Notes under the pieces: model-generated
What the model was told of the DNA's origin: nothing
The model's input: the letters and a program-made list of their open reading frames with translations, nothing else
Database searches by the model: none
Origin: RI-153 sp963721725
Lineage (GTDB): Bacteria > Chloroflexota > Anaerolineae > Caldilineales > Caldilineaceae
Reading direction: 5' to 3'
Assembly (NCBI GenBank): GCA_963721725.1
Contig: CAVRLX010000003.1
Location: forward strand, 248,001 to 312,000
Length of the DNA: 64,000 nt
Translations under genes and position numbers: made by a program
In this document: positions 63,400-64,000 of the stretch, piece after piece
Layout of the letters: each line of letters starts with the position of its first letter
How positions within the stretch are numbered: position 1 is the first letter of the stretch

Positions 63400-64000
63400 T
63401 CAACTCCGCTGCCGTGGATCCAGTGCATCGCGCAGGCCGTCGCCAACAAAATTAAAGGCCAGCACAGTCAACGTGATCATCAGCCCAGGGAAGAAAGCAA
63501 TGTGCGGGTAGCGCATCAGGTGCGGGCGACCATCAGCCAGGATGCCGCCCCACGATGGCGTGGGCGGACGCACGCCCAGGCCGAGAAAGCTGAGCGAGGC
63601 TTCGAGGATGATAATGCTGCCGATGCCCAGCGAAGCCAGCACGATCACAGGGCCGAGGACGTTGGGCAAGATATGGCGGAAGATGATACGCACATTGGAA
63701 ACGCCAATCGCGCGCGCCGCCGTGATGAAATCTTCTTGTTTGAGGCTCAGCACGTCGGCACGCACAACACGGGCAAAGCGCGCCCAACTGGTGATGCCAA
63801 TCACGAAGATCGCCGTGGAGAGGCTTGGCCCCAGCACAGCCGCTAGTAAGAGCAGCAAGGCAATAATGGGGAAGGCCATAAGCGTGTCCACCATGCGCGA
63901 AAGCGTGACGTCGATCCAGCCCCCAAAGTAGCCGGAAATTGCGCCAACGATGACGCCCAGAATCACGGCAATGCCTGTGGAGATCAGCCCCACCAACAGG
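63400..64000 (-). CDS. Peptide ABC transporter permease (DppC type), truncated by the window edge
   Basis: The C-terminal ~200 residues of an inner-membrane permease; the N-terminus lies beyond base 64000. The coupling motif DFITAARAIGVSNVRIIFRHILPN and the ending FNFVGDGLRDALDPRQRS are diagnostic. It is distinct from the permease at 10769-11656. Position next to the M81 peptidase and D-aminoacylase genes suggests uptake of the peptides they process. Confidence 0.92.
   Translation of the reverse strand, partial: LLVGLISTGIAVILGVIVGAISGYFGGWIDVTLSRMVDTLMAFPIIALLLLLAAVLGPSLSTAIFVIGITSWARFARVVRADVLSLKQEDFITAARAIGVSNVRIIFRHILPNVLGPVIVLASLGIGSIIILEASLSFLGLGVRPPTPSWGGILADGRPHLMRYPHIAFFPGLMITLTVLAFNFVGDGLRDALDPRQRS

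Overview
The window looks like a chromosomal segment of a Chloroflexota bacterium, most likely of the Anaerolineae/Caldilineae type. This is inferred from protein style and not from a marker-gene tree. The signs are moderately GC-rich DNA, secreted proteins with long Thr-Pro linkers ending in short motifs such as IPFV or YLPYV, paired SH3-type lipoproteins, several sugar hydrolases, oligopeptide ABC transporters and many toxin-antitoxin modules. No tRNA, rRNA, CRISPR array or transposase gene was seen.

Layout: 1-7.3 kb carries the tail of a secreted heme protein, an NAD-dependent epimerase, hisB, a threonine-dehydratase-like enzyme, a GH42 beta-galactosidase, a dihydroorotate-dehydrogenase-like protein and a small membrane protein. 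8.2-14.5 kb is a complete oligopeptide/nickel-type ABC transporter operon (binding protein, two permeases, two ATPases) followed by an isochorismatase-family hydrolase. 14.9-17.7 kb has an orphan LivF-like ATPase and a membrane-anchored WD40 protein. 17.7-36 kb is almost entirely minus strand: FAD monooxygenase, RidA, GH1 beta-glucosidase, dCMP deaminase, FtsH, a Tat-exported phosphoesterase, rRNA methyltransferases, pyrophosphatase, deoC, signal peptidase I, an AlbA_2/ATPase regulator and gyrA. 36.6-39.2 kb is a large methyl-accepting chemotaxis protein. 39.3-54.9 kb holds a PIN toxin pair, a beta-propeller lipoprotein, an M28 peptidase, a C26 peptidase, two large membrane glycosyltransferases, rplI and two SH3 lipoproteins. 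55-64 kb holds a catabolic set (mannonate dehydratase, N-acyl-D-amino-acid deacylase, M81 peptidase, peptide permease) broken up by four toxin-antitoxin loci and an AT-rich DUF6414 gene.

Three cross-cutting observations stand out. First, at least 13 places show a gene whose reading frame breaks while both halves stay conserved. Twelve of the 13 need the same correction, removal of one base. An insertion-biased assembly error is the simplest explanation, but the strong sign bias and one repeated local context merit a check for +1 recoding. Second, six copies of a ~90-bp nested palindrome lie between genes. One copy shows paired compensatory changes in its stem and one is flanked by an 11-bp direct repeat, so they look like a mobile, structure-selected element. 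Third, heptanucleotide tandem repeats occur both between genes and inside coding sequences, where one adds exactly 105 in-frame bases to a membrane glycosyltransferase.
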